Part shown: piece after piece, positions 32,579-41,945 of the stretch
How the letters are laid out: each line of letters opens with the position of its first letter
Position numbering within the stretch: the first letter of the stretch is position 1
DNA from: an uncultured Prevotellaceae bacterium
Lineage (GTDB): Bacteria > Bacteroidota > Bacteroidia > Bacteroidales > Muribaculaceae
Direction: 5' to 3'
Assembly (NCBI GenBank): GCA_946406035.1
Contig: CAMJJG010000006.1
Span: 1 to 64,000 of the forward strand
Length of the DNA: 64,000 nucleotides
The notes under the pieces: model-generated
The model's database searches: none
What the model saw: only the letters and a program-made list of their open reading frames with translations
Told to the model about the DNA's origin: nothing
Translations under genes and position numbers: made by a program

Positions 32579-33619
32579 ATGATGATTGACGAGAAATACA
32601 TGTGGCGCGCCTTGCAGTTGGCTCGCTTGGGAGCAGGACACACGTCACCCAACCCGATGGTGGGTGCTGTGATTGTCGGGCCCGATGGCGTGATCATTGG
32701 CGAGGGATGGCATCGCCGGTGTGGCCAGGCCCATGCCGAGGTTAATGCAGTGGCCAGCGTCGCCGACGCCACGCGATTGAGTAGCAGCACCCTGTATGTC
32801 ACTCTCGAGCCTTGCTCCCACTACGGCAAGACGCCGCCCTGTGCCAACCTGATTATCGAGCGTGGTATTCGGCGGGTGGTGGTCGGTACACTCGACCCGT
32901 TTGTCAAGGTGGCAGGACGGGGTGTGAGACTGTTGCAAGAGGCTGGGGTAGAGGTGACTGTTGGCGTTCTCGAGCAGCAGTGCCGTGAGTTGAACCGACG
33001 CTTTATCACCGCCCACACGACGGGTCGCCCGTGGGTGCAGCTCAAGTGGGCTCAGACGGCCGATGGCTTTATCGGCCTACCGCCCGAGGATGGCGAGAAC
33101 CCCCTGCACATGTCCACTCCAGTGACAATGCGGCTGATGCACCGTGAGCGATCGCTGTGTGACGCGATTGTCGTTGGTGCCGCCACAGCCCGCATCGACA
33201 ATCCCTCGTTGACGACCCGCTACTGGCCTGGCCACTCACCGTTGCGGGTGGTTTTGTCACATGAATTGTCGATTCCCGGCAACCTCAAGCTCTTGAACGA
33301 CGGTCACAACAGCATTGTCTATAACAGGGTAAAAAGCGATGTGCAAGGAGCCGTCGAGTATGTCAAAATTGAGACCACCGCTCCCCAGGCCTGGCTTGAG
33401 GACCTTTACCGCCGTGGCGTCACCAGCGTGATGGTCGAGGGTGGAGCCCAGGTGCTGCGGCAGCTCATCGGTGAAGGTCTGTGGGACGAGGCTCGTATCG
33501 AGGTCAGCCAGCGCAGGGCAAGCCATGGCGTCCCTGCCCCCGCCATCGACGGAGTGATCCACTCCCGTGTCGTGATCGACGGCAACATGATAACCACCCT
33601 GAGACGCATCAGCTTATAG
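32579..33619 (+). CDS. ribD: Bifunctional riboflavin deaminase/reductase
   Basis: Performs two riboflavin steps: deamination of the diaminopyrimidine, then NADPH reduction of the ribosyl side chain. The N-terminal deaminase (about 1-145) has zinc ligands HAEVNAV and EPCSHYGKTPPC. The C-terminal reductase (about 148-346) starts RPWVQLKWAQTADGFI and ends with VMVEGGAQVLRQLI. The track start is TTG; two ATGs follow at 32579 and 32582. No FMN riboswitch is visible upstream, and other rib genes are absent from the window. Confidence 0.95.
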   Translation: MMIDEKYMWRALQLARLGAGHTSPNPMVGAVIVGPDGVIIGEGWHRRCGQAHAEVNAVASVADATRLSSSTLYVTLEPCSHYGKTPPCANLIIERGIRRVVVGTLDPFVKVAGRGVRLLQEAGVEVTVGVLEQQCRELNRRFITAHTTGRPWVQLKWAQTADGFIGLPPEDGENPLHMSTPVTMRLMHRERSLCDAIVVGAATARIDNPSLTTRYWPGHSPLRVVLSHELSIPGNLKLLNDGHNSIVYNRVKSDVQGAVEYVKIETTAPQAWLEDLYRRGVTSVMVEGGAQVLRQLIGEGLWDEARIEVSQRRASHGVPAPAIDGVIHSRVVIDGNMITTLRRISL

Positions 33620-33960
33620 CCACTTGGCACCGCGCCGCTAAGATATTGTTTAGTGTTTTCCTGATTTTAGCTCTGGGCGATAAAGTAAATAAAGGGTCCC
33701 CAATAATATCTGTCTCATTAACAACACGATGGTCGGGAAATCATAGCGCCTGCGGGCGTGAGGTTTTGCGTCGCGCCGATTTACGGGACTGCTACTCTAG
33801 AGCGAGGGTGCGTTAAAAAGGTGTAAAATCGGCGATTTATCGTTTATTATCTTTAACGGTTGTATTCCGTATGGCTGTGTTGTACTATCTTTACACCCCA
33901 AAAATGGTGGTCGTGGACATTAATTATAGGGAAAAACCCCTGTATGACCGAATTTTTTTG
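33620..33960. other. Intergenic region with inverted repeats, no gene
   Basis: About 340 bases without a credible ORF. An imperfect inverted repeat, CGCCGATTTAC at 33774-33784 and GTAAAATCGGCG at 33823-33834, encloses a GC-rich part, and CGCC-TGC-GGGCG forms a small stem just before it. The rest is AT-rich leader DNA. Confidence 0.5.
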
Positions 33961-33968
33961 TAATTTTG
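33961..33968 (+). promoter_or_regulatory. -7 box for the DUF6242-like gene
   Basis: TAATTTTG, 31 bases before ATG 34000. It supports that start over the track's 33973. Confidence 0.6.
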
Positions 33969-33999
33969 CCGTTTGTATAAAAAGAACTGTAAAACGATA

Positions 34000-35505
34000 A
34001 TGACGAATAAAACGCTATTATACTCAATGCTGGTGATGTGTGTGATGATCACAACGTTGCCCATGCTCATGTCATGTAACAAGGATAAAGATGATGATGA
34101 CAGCACGGTCTATTCCTACAGTACCAGCGAGCAAACAACCCTGATTACCGCATTTGGACTCCAGGCCGATGCCGATGTGCTGGCCAGTTTGGACTCGGTG
34201 CATTTCACCATCGATTATGATAACGGATTGATTTATAATGCCGACTCGCTGCCCGTGGGGACCGACATCTCGAAGCTGAAGGTGACCGTCAAGTTCCTGA
34301 ATACGGTCAGTTCGGCGGTATTTAAGATCACTGGCGCTACCGAGCAGGCCGACACGAGCATCAACTACACGACCTCGATGACCCAAGCGCTGGATTTCAC
34401 CGGCAAGACGATACTCACGGTCACCTCGGTAGATAATTCTTGTGTCAAGGACTATGAAGTCAAGGTGCTGGTGCACAAAGTGACGCCCGACACCCTCATC
34501 TGGGACGAGTCATGGCGTCGTGACCTGCCTGGCTACCGCCATAGCGCCATCGGCCACAAGGCAGTGAAGCAAGGCGACACCTATCGCATCATGAACTATA
34601 ATAGCGCCCAAGAGTGCTACCTGTTCACCGCATCGGCTCCCAACCAGCCCACGTGGGACAAGCAATGGGTCAATCTGCCTTTTATCCCTCAGATTCCGTC
34701 TCTCACGGCAACCGATGCTGCCCTGTACATGCTGGATGCAGACGGTGTCCTCTATACCTCGGCCGATGGTCTGTCGTGGAATGGCTGTGGCGTGACGTGG
34801 TACAGCATGCTTGGCGCCTATAATGATTGCGTGCTGGGCATTGTGCGTGGCGATGACGGTTACTATTACGACCAGTATCCCCGTAGCGAGGACTTTGTTG
34901 CGACCCGGGTCGATGACAGTTTCCCCGTCAGCCATTCGTCTGACATGATTGTGACCAATAACACCTGGACTGTCTCCCAGCAGGCGATGATAGTCGGTGG
35001 CCTGGATAGCCAGGGACGCGCGGTGAGCGACGTGTGGGGTTTTGACGGCAGCAAGTGGGGTAAAATCAACAACGTCCACAGCACCGTGCTGCCGGCCTTG
35101 ACCGATGCCACCCTGTTTGCCTATTACACCTACAAGCCCGTTAGCGGCATCCGCCGTTACGCGCTGCAAGAGACATGGTATGTCATGGGCGGCAAACTCG
35201 CCGACGGCACCCTCAATGGCAATATCTATCTGTCCAGCACCCAGGGTATTACCTGGTATAAGAGTGATTCCACCATCGTTCAACCCGGTTTCATGCCCAA
35301 GTTCTATGGCGCCCAGGCATTTGTCAACATCGAGACCCTCACAGCCGCCAGCGGCAACTATCTTCCTCGCCGCATTCAGTCCCAGGTCACCTCGTGGGAG
35401 TGTCCTTACATCTACCTGTTTGGCGGTTATAACGACCAGGATGCGTTGTTGCCCTATGTGTGGCGTGGCGTATACAACCGCATGACCAATTATCCGGTTT
35501 ACTGA
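34000..35505 (+). CDS. Lipoprotein with kelch-like propeller (DUF6242-like)
   Basis: From ATG 34000 the 501-residue product has a lipobox LMSC (Cys about 26) followed by an acidic export-type stretch (NKDKDDDD), the kind of signal that directs surface lipoproteins in Bacteroidetes. The N-terminal domain (about 40-150) is Ig-like, with a cadherin-type VTSVDNSCVKDYEVKV ending. The remainder has repeated kelch-like blades (MIVGGLDSQGRAVSDVWGFD, YVMGGKLADGTLNGNIYLS, YIYLFGGYNDQDALL). DUF6242 naming is from memory. It precedes a barrel protein by 31 bases and probably shares its transcript. Confidence 0.75.
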   Translation: MTNKTLLYSMLVMCVMITTLPMLMSCNKDKDDDDSTVYSYSTSEQTTLITAFGLQADADVLASLDSVHFTIDYDNGLIYNADSLPVGTDISKLKVTVKFLNTVSSAVFKITGATEQADTSINYTTSMTQALDFTGKTILTVTSVDNSCVKDYEVKVLVHKVTPDTLIWDESWRRDLPGYRHSAIGHKAVKQGDTYRIMNYNSAQECYLFTASAPNQPTWDKQWVNLPFIPQIPSLTATDAALYMLDADGVLYTSADGLSWNGCGVTWYSMLGAYNDCVLGIVRGDDGYYYDQYPRSEDFVATRVDDSFPVSHSSDMIVTNNTWTVSQQAMIVGGLDSQGRAVSDVWGFDGSKWGKINNVHSTVLPALTDATLFAYYTYKPVSGIRRYALQETWYVMGGKLADGTLNGNIYLSSTQGITWYKSDSTIVQPGFMPKFYGAQAFVNIETLTAASGNYLPRRIQSQVTSWECPYIYLFGGYNDQDALLPYVWRGVYNRMTNYPVY

Positions 35506-35536
35506 TTCTGACTCCCGGGAGTGTTTATACAACAAG

Positions 35537-36208
35537 ATGATGAAAAAAACAGTGTTCATAGTCCTGTCCATGCTGCTGGTTGCCATGACGGCAACGGCAC
35601 AGCAGTACAAGTATGAGACGGGAGGTACACTCGGTGTCTCGGGATACCTGGGTGACGTGAACAATAGCAACCTGTTTAGGCATCCCGGCATTACGGGGGG
35701 CGGGTTGTTCCGTTATATCCACAATAGCCGCTGGGCCTTCAAGGCCAACTTGAATTATGCCAGCATCAGCGGCAACAGCAAGGATATCGAGCTGCAGTTC
35801 CCCGAGCAGGAGCAATTCAGCTTCTCGTCGAGCCTTATCGATCTGGGTCTCACTGCCGAGTTCAATTTCCTGAACTATGGTCGCGGCCCCCTTTACAAGA
35901 AGTACAAGCCCATCACGCCCTACATGGTCGCCGGCGTGGGATTTGTATTTGCCATCAGCAACGGGCACAACCAGGCTTCATTCACGGTACCCATCGGCAT
36001 CGGTGTGAAGTATAAATACAAGGACAGGTTGAACCTGGGCTTTGAATTCACGATGCGCAAGGAGTTCAGCGACCGCATCGACGGATTGAGCGACCTGTTT
36101 GGCATCAAGCACTCGTTTGCCAAGAATACCGACTGGTACTCGTTTGCCTCATTCTCGGTAACCTATGAGTTCGGCAAGCGGTGCATTAAGTGTAACTATA
36201 TAGAATAA
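35537..36208 (+). CDS. DUF6089-like outer-membrane beta-barrel protein
   Basis: A 223-residue protein with a signal peptide ending TATAQ, then regular barrel strands (YETGGTLGVSGYLGD, FKANLNYASISG, LIDLGLTAEFNFL, PYMVAGVGFVFAIS, FASFSVTYEF). It lies ten bases upstream of uppS in the same direction, a conserved Bacteroidetes arrangement next to bamA, so a role in envelope assembly is possible. The C-terminus has two cysteines (KRCIKCNYIE) after the last strand, unusual for a barrel. Confidence 0.78.
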   Translation: MMKKTVFIVLSMLLVAMTATAQQYKYETGGTLGVSGYLGDVNNSNLFRHPGITGGGLFRYIHNSRWAFKANLNYASISGNSKDIELQFPEQEQFSFSSSLIDLGLTAEFNFLNYGRGPLYKKYKPITPYMVAGVGFVFAISNGHNQASFTVPIGIGVKYKYKDRLNLGFEFTMRKEFSDRIDGLSDLFGIKHSFAKNTDWYSFASFSVTYEFGKRCIKCNYIE

Positions 36209-36217
36209 ATTATCGTC

Positions 36218-36979
36218 ATGTCATCACTTAGCGACAAGATACAGCAACTTGACACCACGCGCATCCCCCAGCACGTCGCCATCATCATGGACGGCAATGG
36301 GCGCTGGGCCAAACAACATGGCCACGAGCGCAGCTTTGGCCACGAGAATGGTGTCACCACCGTGCGACAAGTGACCGAGATAGCCAGCGAGTTGGGAGTG
36401 AAGTTCTTAACCCTCTACACCTTCTCGACCGAGAACTGGAACCGCCCGCAGGACGAGGTGGACGCGCTCATGAACCTCATCGTGGTCAGCATCGAGCAGC
36501 AGACGCCCGACCTGATCAAGAATAATGTGCGCCTGACCACCATCGGCGACATGGGGCGCATGCCCGCCTTTGCCGCCTCGAGGTTGCGCAAGTGCATGCA
36601 CGACACGAGCCATTGCACCGGCCTGGTCTTGTGCCTGGCACTGAGCTACTCGTCGCGATGGGAGATTGTCGAGGCGTGCCGGCAGTTGGCGCGTCAGGTG
36701 CAGGCAGGCTCCCTGTCGCCCGATGACATCAACGACGACAAGCTATCGGCTCATCTTGCCACTAGTGACATGCCCGACCCCGACCTGCTCATACGCACCG
36801 GTGGGGACCTGCGCGTGAGTAACTATCTGTTGTGGCAGATTGCTTATAGCGAGCTTTATTTTACTTCAAAATATTGGCCCGATTTCACCAAGGAGGACTT
36901 TGTCGAGGCGATTGTCGACTTCCAGGCGCGTGAGCGCCGCTATGGTAAAACGAGCGAACAGGTAAAAGACGAACAATGA
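36218..36979 (+). CDS. uppS: Isoprenyl transferase (undecaprenyl diphosphate synthase)
   Basis: Makes the C55 lipid carrier for peptidoglycan and O-antigen by adding isopentenyl units to farnesyl diphosphate. It has 253 residues: [12 protein letters not shown] (about 23-34) holds the Mg-binding Asp, FSTENWNRP (about 69-77) and SYSSRWEI follow. [23 protein letters not shown] (about 190-212) is the C-terminal signature. Its stop overlaps the bamA start (ATGA), which suggests coupled translation. Confidence 0.95.
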   Translation: MSSLSDKIQQLDTTRIPQHVAIIMDGNGRWAKQHGHERSFGHENGVTTVRQVTEIASELGVKFLTLYTFSTENWNRPQDEVDALMNLIVVSIEQQTPDLIKNNVRLTTIGDMGRMPAFAASRLRKCMHDTSHCTGLVLCLALSYSSRWEIVEACRQLARQVQAGSLSPDDINDDKLSAHLATSDMPDPDLLIRTGGDLRVSNYLLWQIAYSELYFTSKYWPDFTKEDFVEAIVDFQARERRYGKTSEQVKDEQ

Positions 36980-39645
36980 ACAGTAGAACAATGAATATCA
37001 AGCACACATTGCTGGCGATGGCTGCGATTGTCATGTTCGCACCACTGTCGGTGGTCAATGCCCAAGAATCGATAGCAGTCAACGATACGATCTATAACCC
37101 CAAGGTGGTGTTCACTGGTTCGCCCAACACCTACGAGATCGCGGGAATACGTGTCGAGGGTGTTGACAACTACGAGGAGAGCATCATTGTGGGCTACTCG
37201 GGGCTGGCCGTCGGTCAGCGTGTCGAGATCCCCGGTGAGGACCTCAAGGCGGCTGCCAAGCGCTTCTGGCGCCAGGGCTTGTTCTCCAAGGTGCAGATCA
37301 AGGTCGACAAGATCTACCATGACCAGGCTTGGCTGGTGTTTAACTTGCGCCAGCAGCCCCGTGTGTCCCAGGTCAACTATAACGGTGTGAGGGGTGGCGA
37401 GAAAAAAGACCTCATGGAGCGACTGAATTTCACTCCTGGCGGCCAGATGACACCCAACATTGCCGACCGCATCAAGATCATTGTCGAGAAATACTATGCC
37501 AACAAGGGCTTTGGCCAAGCTACATGCGAGGTCGTGCAGGTGCCCGACCTGAGCAAGCAGAACGAGGTCATCGTCAACATCAATATCGACAAGCACGAGA
37601 AAATCAAGGTGCACAAGATCTATATCGACGGCAACAAGGTGCTGAGCGACACCAAGCTCAAGCGCACCATGAAGAAGACCAACGAGAAAAAGAGCTTGTG
37701 GAAAATCTTCTCACAGAAGAAGTTCGTCCAGACCGACTACGAGGCCGACAAGCAGCTCATTATCGACAAGTATAATGAGAAGGGATACCGCGATGCCGTC
37801 ATCGTCAAGGACAGCGTGGTGCCCTATGACGAAAAGAGCGTGGACATCTATCTCACCGTGGATGAGGGCAAGCGCTACTATATCTCGGATATCAACTGGG
37901 TGGGTAACACGGTTTACCCGTCGATGATCCTCAACGAGGTCCTGGGTATCAAGAAGGGCGACGTTTATAACCAGAAACTGCTCAACAAGCGCACCCAGGA
38001 AGATGATGACGCCGTGGCTAACCTGTACCTCAACAATGGTTACCTCTTCTACCAGCTCATCCCCATCGAGACCAAGATCGAGGGCGACAGCATCGATCTG
38101 GAGATGCGCATGTTTGAGGGCAAGCAGGCGCGCATCAACAGGGTGGTCATCAACGGTAATGACCGCCTGTATGAGAAGGTGGTGCGCCGTGAGCTGCGCG
38201 TGCGCCCCGGTGACCTGTTCTCCAAGGATGACCTCATGCGCTCGGCCCGCGAAATTGCCCAGACAGGCCATTTCGACCCCGAGAAGATGGACATCCGTCC
38301 CGAACCCAATCCCGACAACGGTACCGTCGATATCATCCTCAACCTCGAGAGCAAGGCCAACGACCAGGTGGAGCTCAGCGCCGGCTGGGGACAGACTGGC
38401 GTCATCCTCAAGGCCTCGTTGAAGTTTACCAACTTCTCGATGCAGAACCTCTTTCACCCGTCGTCCTATAAGGGCCTCATCCCGCAGGGCGAGGGCCAGA
38501 CGTTTACCATCAGCGCCCAGACTAACGCCAAGTACTACCAGGCCTATAGCGTGTCATTCCTCGACCCGTGGTTTGGCGGCAAGCGTCCCAACTCGCTGTC
38601 GGTATCGGCATTCTATAGCCGCCAGACCGGTATCAACAACTCCTTCTACACCCAGCAGTTCCAGAACGCGATGTACAACTCGATGTACAATGGCTATGGT
38701 TACGGCTACGGCTATGGTTACGGTTATGGGGGATATGGATATAATGGATACAACTACTACGAGAACGCCTACGACCCCAACAAGTACTTGCAGATGGCCG
38801 GTGTGACGGTGGGATTCGGTAAGCGATTGAAGTGGCCCGACGACTACTTCACCTTCATGGCCAGCCTGAGCTACCAGTGGTACAGCCTCAAGAACTGGGA
38901 ATACCTGTGGTACATGAACAACGGCGTGTCCAACTCGATCGTGCTGGGATTTACCCTGTCGCGCAACAGTATCGACAACCCGCTATATACCCGCAAGGGT
39001 AGCTCCTTTACCCTGTCGTTAAACGCCACGCCACCGGCCAGCCTGTTCGGCAAGAAGAACTGGAAGGCCCTGAGCGAGAGCAACACCGACGCCGCCAAGA
39101 AGGAGCGCTACAAGTGGATCGAGTACTGGAAACTCAAGTTCCAGGCCCGCACCTACACGCCGCTCACCGATCCCGATGGCCGCTGGACTCTGGTGCTGAT
39201 GACACGAGCCGACTTCGGTCTGCTGGGTAGCTGGAACAAGTGGCTGAAGTCGCCGTTCGAGACCTTCTACGTCGGTGGTGACGGCATGTCGGGTTCCTAC
39301 ACCTATGCTACCGAGACCATCGCCCTGCGTGGCTATGAGAACGGTTCGCTCACCCCCCGCAGCGACGGTTATGCCTATGACCGCTTTGTAGTCGAGCTGC
39401 ACTTCCCGCTGATGCTGTCCCAAAGCGCCACCATCTACCCGCTCGTGTTTATCGAGGGCGGTAACGCGTGGACCGACATCAAGGACTTCAACCCGTTCGA
39501 CATCAAGCGCTCGGCAGGCGTGGGTGCCCGCATCTTCCTGCCCATGATCGGCATGATGGGTATCGACTGGGGCTACGGCTTTGACAATGTCTATGGCGAG
39601 AAGGGTGGCAGTCACTTCCACTTTGTACTCGGTCAAGAATTTTAA
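36976..39645 (+). CDS. bamA: Outer-membrane assembly factor BamA
   Basis: Inserts beta-barrel proteins into the outer membrane. A signal peptide (to about VVNA) is followed by about five POTRA domains (residues 40-455; e.g. [31 protein letters not shown]) and a 16-strand barrel (about 465-889). The barrel has the loop-6 motif [11 protein letters not shown] and ends [10 protein letters not shown] tyrosine/glycine run ([17 protein letters not shown]) sits near residues 574-592 in an extracellular loop. The length (889) is usual for Bacteroidetes. The start overlaps uppS; ATG 36991 is an alternative. Three OmpH genes follow. Confidence 0.93.
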   Translation: MNSRTMNIKHTLLAMAAIVMFAPLSVVNAQESIAVNDTIYNPKVVFTGSPNTYEIAGIRVEGVDNYEESIIVGYSGLAVGQRVEIPGEDLKAAAKRFWRQGLFSKVQIKVDKIYHDQAWLVFNLRQQPRVSQVNYNGVRGGEKKDLMERLNFTPGGQMTPNIADRIKIIVEKYYANKGFGQATCEVVQVPDLSKQNEVIVNINIDKHEKIKVHKIYIDGNKVLSDTKLKRTMKKTNEKKSLWKIFSQKKFVQTDYEADKQLIIDKYNEKGYRDAVIVKDSVVPYDEKSVDIYLTVDEGKRYYISDINWVGNTVYPSMILNEVLGIKKGDVYNQKLLNKRTQEDDDAVANLYLNNGYLFYQLIPIETKIEGDSIDLEMRMFEGKQARINRVVINGNDRLYEKVVRRELRVRPGDLFSKDDLMRSAREIAQTGHFDPEKMDIRPEPNPDNGTVDIILNLESKANDQVELSAGWGQTGVILKASLKFTNFSMQNLFHPSSYKGLIPQGEGQTFTISAQTNAKYYQAYSVSFLDPWFGGKRPNSLSVSAFYSRQTGINNSFYTQQFQNAMYNSMYNGYGYGYGYGYGYGGYGYNGYNYYENAYDPNKYLQMAGVTVGFGKRLKWPDDYFTFMASLSYQWYSLKNWEYLWYMNNGVSNSIVLGFTLSRNSIDNPLYTRKGSSFTLSLNATPPASLFGKKNWKALSESNTDAAKKERYKWIEYWKLKFQARTYTPLTDPDGRWTLVLMTRADFGLLGSWNKWLKSPFETFYVGGDGMSGSYTYATETIALRGYENGSLTPRSDGYAYDRFVVELHFPLMLSQSATIYPLVFIEGGNAWTDIKDFNPFDIKRSAGVGARIFLPMIGMMGIDWGYGFDNVYGEKGGSHFHFVLGQEF

Positions 39646-39728
39646 CGATATTAAGTTAATCGAATAAACGATTTGGCCCTTTGCTAGTCTAAAAGTCGAA
39701 ATTTATCAACCAAATTATAGTTAGGAAT

Positions 39729-40241
39729 ATGAAAAGAATAGCTTTAACTGTAGTAGCGCTGGTAGCGGTCTTCATGGCTGCCCACGCGCAGAAGTTTGCT
39801 CTCATGGATATGGAATATGTCCTGAAGAACATTCCGGCCTATGAAATGGCTAACGAACAGCTCAACCAGGTGTCACAGCGCTGGCAACGTGAGGTCGATG
39901 AACTCAAGAAGGAGGCCGACACCATGTACAAGAACTACCAGAGCGATATGGTCTTCCTGACCGATGACCAGAAGAAGAAGAAAGAGACCGAGATCACCGA
40001 GAAGGAGAAAGAGGCCCAGCAACTGCAGTACAAGTACTTCGGCCCGCAGGGTGAACTCTTCAAGAAGCGCCAGTCGCTCATCAAGCCCATTCAGGACGAC
40101 ATCTACAACGCTTGCAAGAAGGTGTGTGAGGAACGTGGCTTCCAGGTCATCTTTGACCGCGCCAGCAGCCAGAGTATCATCTTTGCCTCGCCACGCATCG
40201 ACGTGAGCAACGAGATTCTCGAGAAGATGGGTTACAAGTAA
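39729..40241 (+). CDS. OmpH/Skp-family periplasmic chaperone (first of three)
   Basis: Periplasmic holdase for unfolded outer-membrane proteins on their way to BamA. The signal peptide ends AHAQ, then come beta strand KFALMDMEYVLKNIP and a long charged coiled-coil arm (about 45-115, QRWQREVDELKKEADTMYK). The closing strand is FQVIFDRASSQSIIFA. It has 170 residues, close to Skp. It is the most diverged of the three: it starts with a VLKNIP rather than the EIFNVMPEKATAE motif, and has a very lysine-rich middle (DDQKKKKETEI). Confidence 0.9.
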   Translation: MKRIALTVVALVAVFMAAHAQKFALMDMEYVLKNIPAYEMANEQLNQVSQRWQREVDELKKEADTMYKNYQSDMVFLTDDQKKKKETEITEKEKEAQQLQYKYFGPQGELFKKRQSLIKPIQDDIYNACKKVCEERGFQVIFDRASSQSIIFASPRIDVSNEILEKMGYK

Positions 40242-40314
40242 GCGACAGCTTGCACTCCCAGTATTGGAACAACAAGAACATTAGTATACTAACAAGAAAA
40301 TCAATTTTTTAGAC

Positions 40315-40827
40315 ATGTTTAAAAGATTTATGCTCTTAGCCGTAACGGCTACAATGATGTGCTTTGCCGCACAGGCTCAAAAGTTCGGTTACATCAACAC
40401 CACCGAGATTTTCAACGTCATGCCCGAGAAGGCTACTGCCGAGAATACCCTCAAGTCGGTGAGCGACAAGTATGAGACCGAGTTCAAGAACCTGCAAGAC
40501 GCTTTCCAGAAAAAGATGGCCGACTATGAGGCTGCTGACAAGGACGCCAGCACCCCCCAGGCTATCAAGGACCGCCATAACCAGGAACTGCAAGATGATT
40601 ACATGAAGATCCAGAATTTCCAGCAGACTGCTGCTCAGGACTTGCAGCGCCAGCAGGACACACTGCTCGCCCCCATCACCCAGAAGCTCCAGAACGCCAT
40701 CCAGGCTGTTGGCGCCGAGGGCGGCTACACCTTTATCTTTGACCAGGCTGCCGGCTCGATTCTCTACACGGGAACCAATGCCGAGGACATCAGCGCCAAG
40801 GTGAAGGCCAAGCTGAACATCAAGTAA
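40315..40827 (+). CDS. OmpH/Skp-family periplasmic chaperone (second of three)
   Basis: A 170-residue homologue of its neighbours with signal peptide MFKRFMLLAVTATMMCFAAQA. KFGYINTTEIFNVMPEKATAE (about 23-43) is shared almost word for word with the third copy. The arm region runs about 45-120, and GYTFIFDQAAGSILYTG is the last strand. A TTAGTATACTAA palindrome lies in the gap before it and a strong terminator follows, so genes one and two form a unit with bamA. Confidence 0.92.
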   Translation: MFKRFMLLAVTATMMCFAAQAQKFGYINTTEIFNVMPEKATAENTLKSVSDKYETEFKNLQDAFQKKMADYEAADKDASTPQAIKDRHNQELQDDYMKIQNFQQTAAQDLQRQQDTLLAPITQKLQNAIQAVGAEGGYTFIFDQAAGSILYTGTNAEDISAKVKAKLNIK

Positions 40828-40875
40828 GAAAAATGTGACAAGATACGCATTCAATCACGATTATTGAAAAGTAGG

Positions 40876-40925
40876 GAAGTCTCCTGCAATGGCACGCGCC
40901 AGCGGCAGGAGACTTCATTTTTTTT
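40876..40925 (+). terminator. Terminator after the second OmpH gene
   Basis: GAAGTCTCCTGC pairs perfectly with GCAGGAGACTTC (12 bp), followed by eight T. Confidence 0.9.
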
Positions 40926-40939
40926 AGGCCACGGTGGAG

Positions 40940-40970
40940 TTGCGTGAATGAAAAAAAGTCTCTACCTTTG
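40940..40970 (+). promoter_or_regulatory. Separate promoter for the third OmpH gene
   Basis: TTG (40940-40942) and TACCTTTG (40963-40970) with 20 bases between, just after the terminator. Confidence 0.75.
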
Positions 40971-41012
40971 TCCTTTGTAAAATATATAATGTATTGTCAC
41001 TAGTATAGAACG

Positions 41013-41516
41013 ATGAAACGATTTCTCATGATTGCTGTGGCCATGTTGCCACTGTTATTGATGGCCCAGGCCAGAATAGGTATTGTCAACTCGCAGCAGC
41101 TGTTTGACCTCATGCCCGAGAAGGCAACCGCCGAAGCCCAGCTCAAGGCCCTGAGCGACAAGTATCATGCCGAGTATGAACTGCTGCAAGCCGAGTTTAA
41201 CAAGAAATATGCCGACTATCAGACTGTCGCTGCCGATGCTGCGATGCCCGAGACCATCAAGGAACGCCGCGTGCACGAGTTGCAGGAGAGTGACAAGAAG
41301 ATGCGTGAGTTTGAGCGTCGAGCCGCCGATGACCTGGCTGCCAACCGCACGACCCTCACCAAACCCATCACCGACAAGATCCAGGCCGCGATTCGCCAGG
41401 CAGGCGCACAGGGCAACTTTGACGTCGTGCTAGATACCGCTGTCACCCCAGTGGCCTATGCCGGCCCTGCAACCGTCGACCTCATGCCTGTGGTCAAGAC
41501 CCTGCTGGGACTCTAA
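41013..41516 (+). CDS. OmpH/Skp-family periplasmic chaperone (third of three)
   Basis: A 167-residue Skp-like protein: signal peptide to LLMAQA, RIGIVNSQQLFDLMPEKATAE (about 21-41), a coiled-coil arm (about 45-120) and closing strand NFDVVLDTAVTPVAYAG. The resemblance to the second copy indicates a tandem duplication. Unlike it, this gene has its own promoter and lies beyond a terminator, so it can be expressed independently of bamA. Confidence 0.92.
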   Translation: MKRFLMIAVAMLPLLLMAQARIGIVNSQQLFDLMPEKATAEAQLKALSDKYHAEYELLQAEFNKKYADYQTVAADAAMPETIKERRVHELQESDKKMREFERRAADDLAANRTTLTKPITDKIQAAIRQAGAQGNFDVVLDTAVTPVAYAGPATVDLMPVVKTLLGL

Positions 41517-41528
41517 GTTCCAGGCGTG

Positions 41529-41706
41529 GGCGATGTCTGTTTGCCATTTTTATTGTAACCGTGCCCAGCGAGGTTACCTATAACGGCGTGACGACACTAT
41601 CGGCGATAATGCTTTCATGGGTTGTTCGGGATTGACCAGTGTGACCATACCTGCCTCGTGACTCACGTTGGCAGCACTGCCTTCCAAGCCTGTGACCACT
41701 TCTAAA
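41529..41706 (+). pseudogene. Remnant of a BspA-type leucine-rich-repeat (LRR_5) gene
   Basis: Across two frameshifts the DNA reads VTVPSEVTYNGVT, then TIGDNAFMGCSGLTSVTIPAS, then VTHVGSTAFQACDHF and a stop. This is the canonical opening of BspA-like surface proteins (VTVPSxVTYNG followed by IGxxAFxGCSGLTSVTIPxSV). Only about one and a half repeats remain and no frame is open, so it is a decayed fragment left between ompH and tRNA-His. DNA just upstream (41529-41554) may be the degraded N-terminal part. Confidence 0.7.
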
Positions 41707-41708
41707 TA

Positions 41709-41740
41709 AAAAAACCTGCATCGATCGATGCAGGTTTTTT
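41709..41740. terminator. Perfect 32-bp palindromic terminator
   Basis: AAAAAACCTGCATCGA is followed directly by its exact reverse complement. A and T tracts suit both strands. It lies between ompH/LRR remnant and the minus-strand tRNA-His. Confidence 0.85.
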
Positions 41741-41745
41741 ATTAA

Positions 41746-41823
<78 letters not shown>

Positions 41824-41945
41824 ATGTAAAATGCGTTTTCTCTCAAACGCGGGTGCAAAGATAATGCCAATTTTGCTACTGTGCAAGAATAACACCGAAA
41901 AAATGATTGATTTTTTATTTTTAGGCACTCGCAGTGGTGGCGGAA

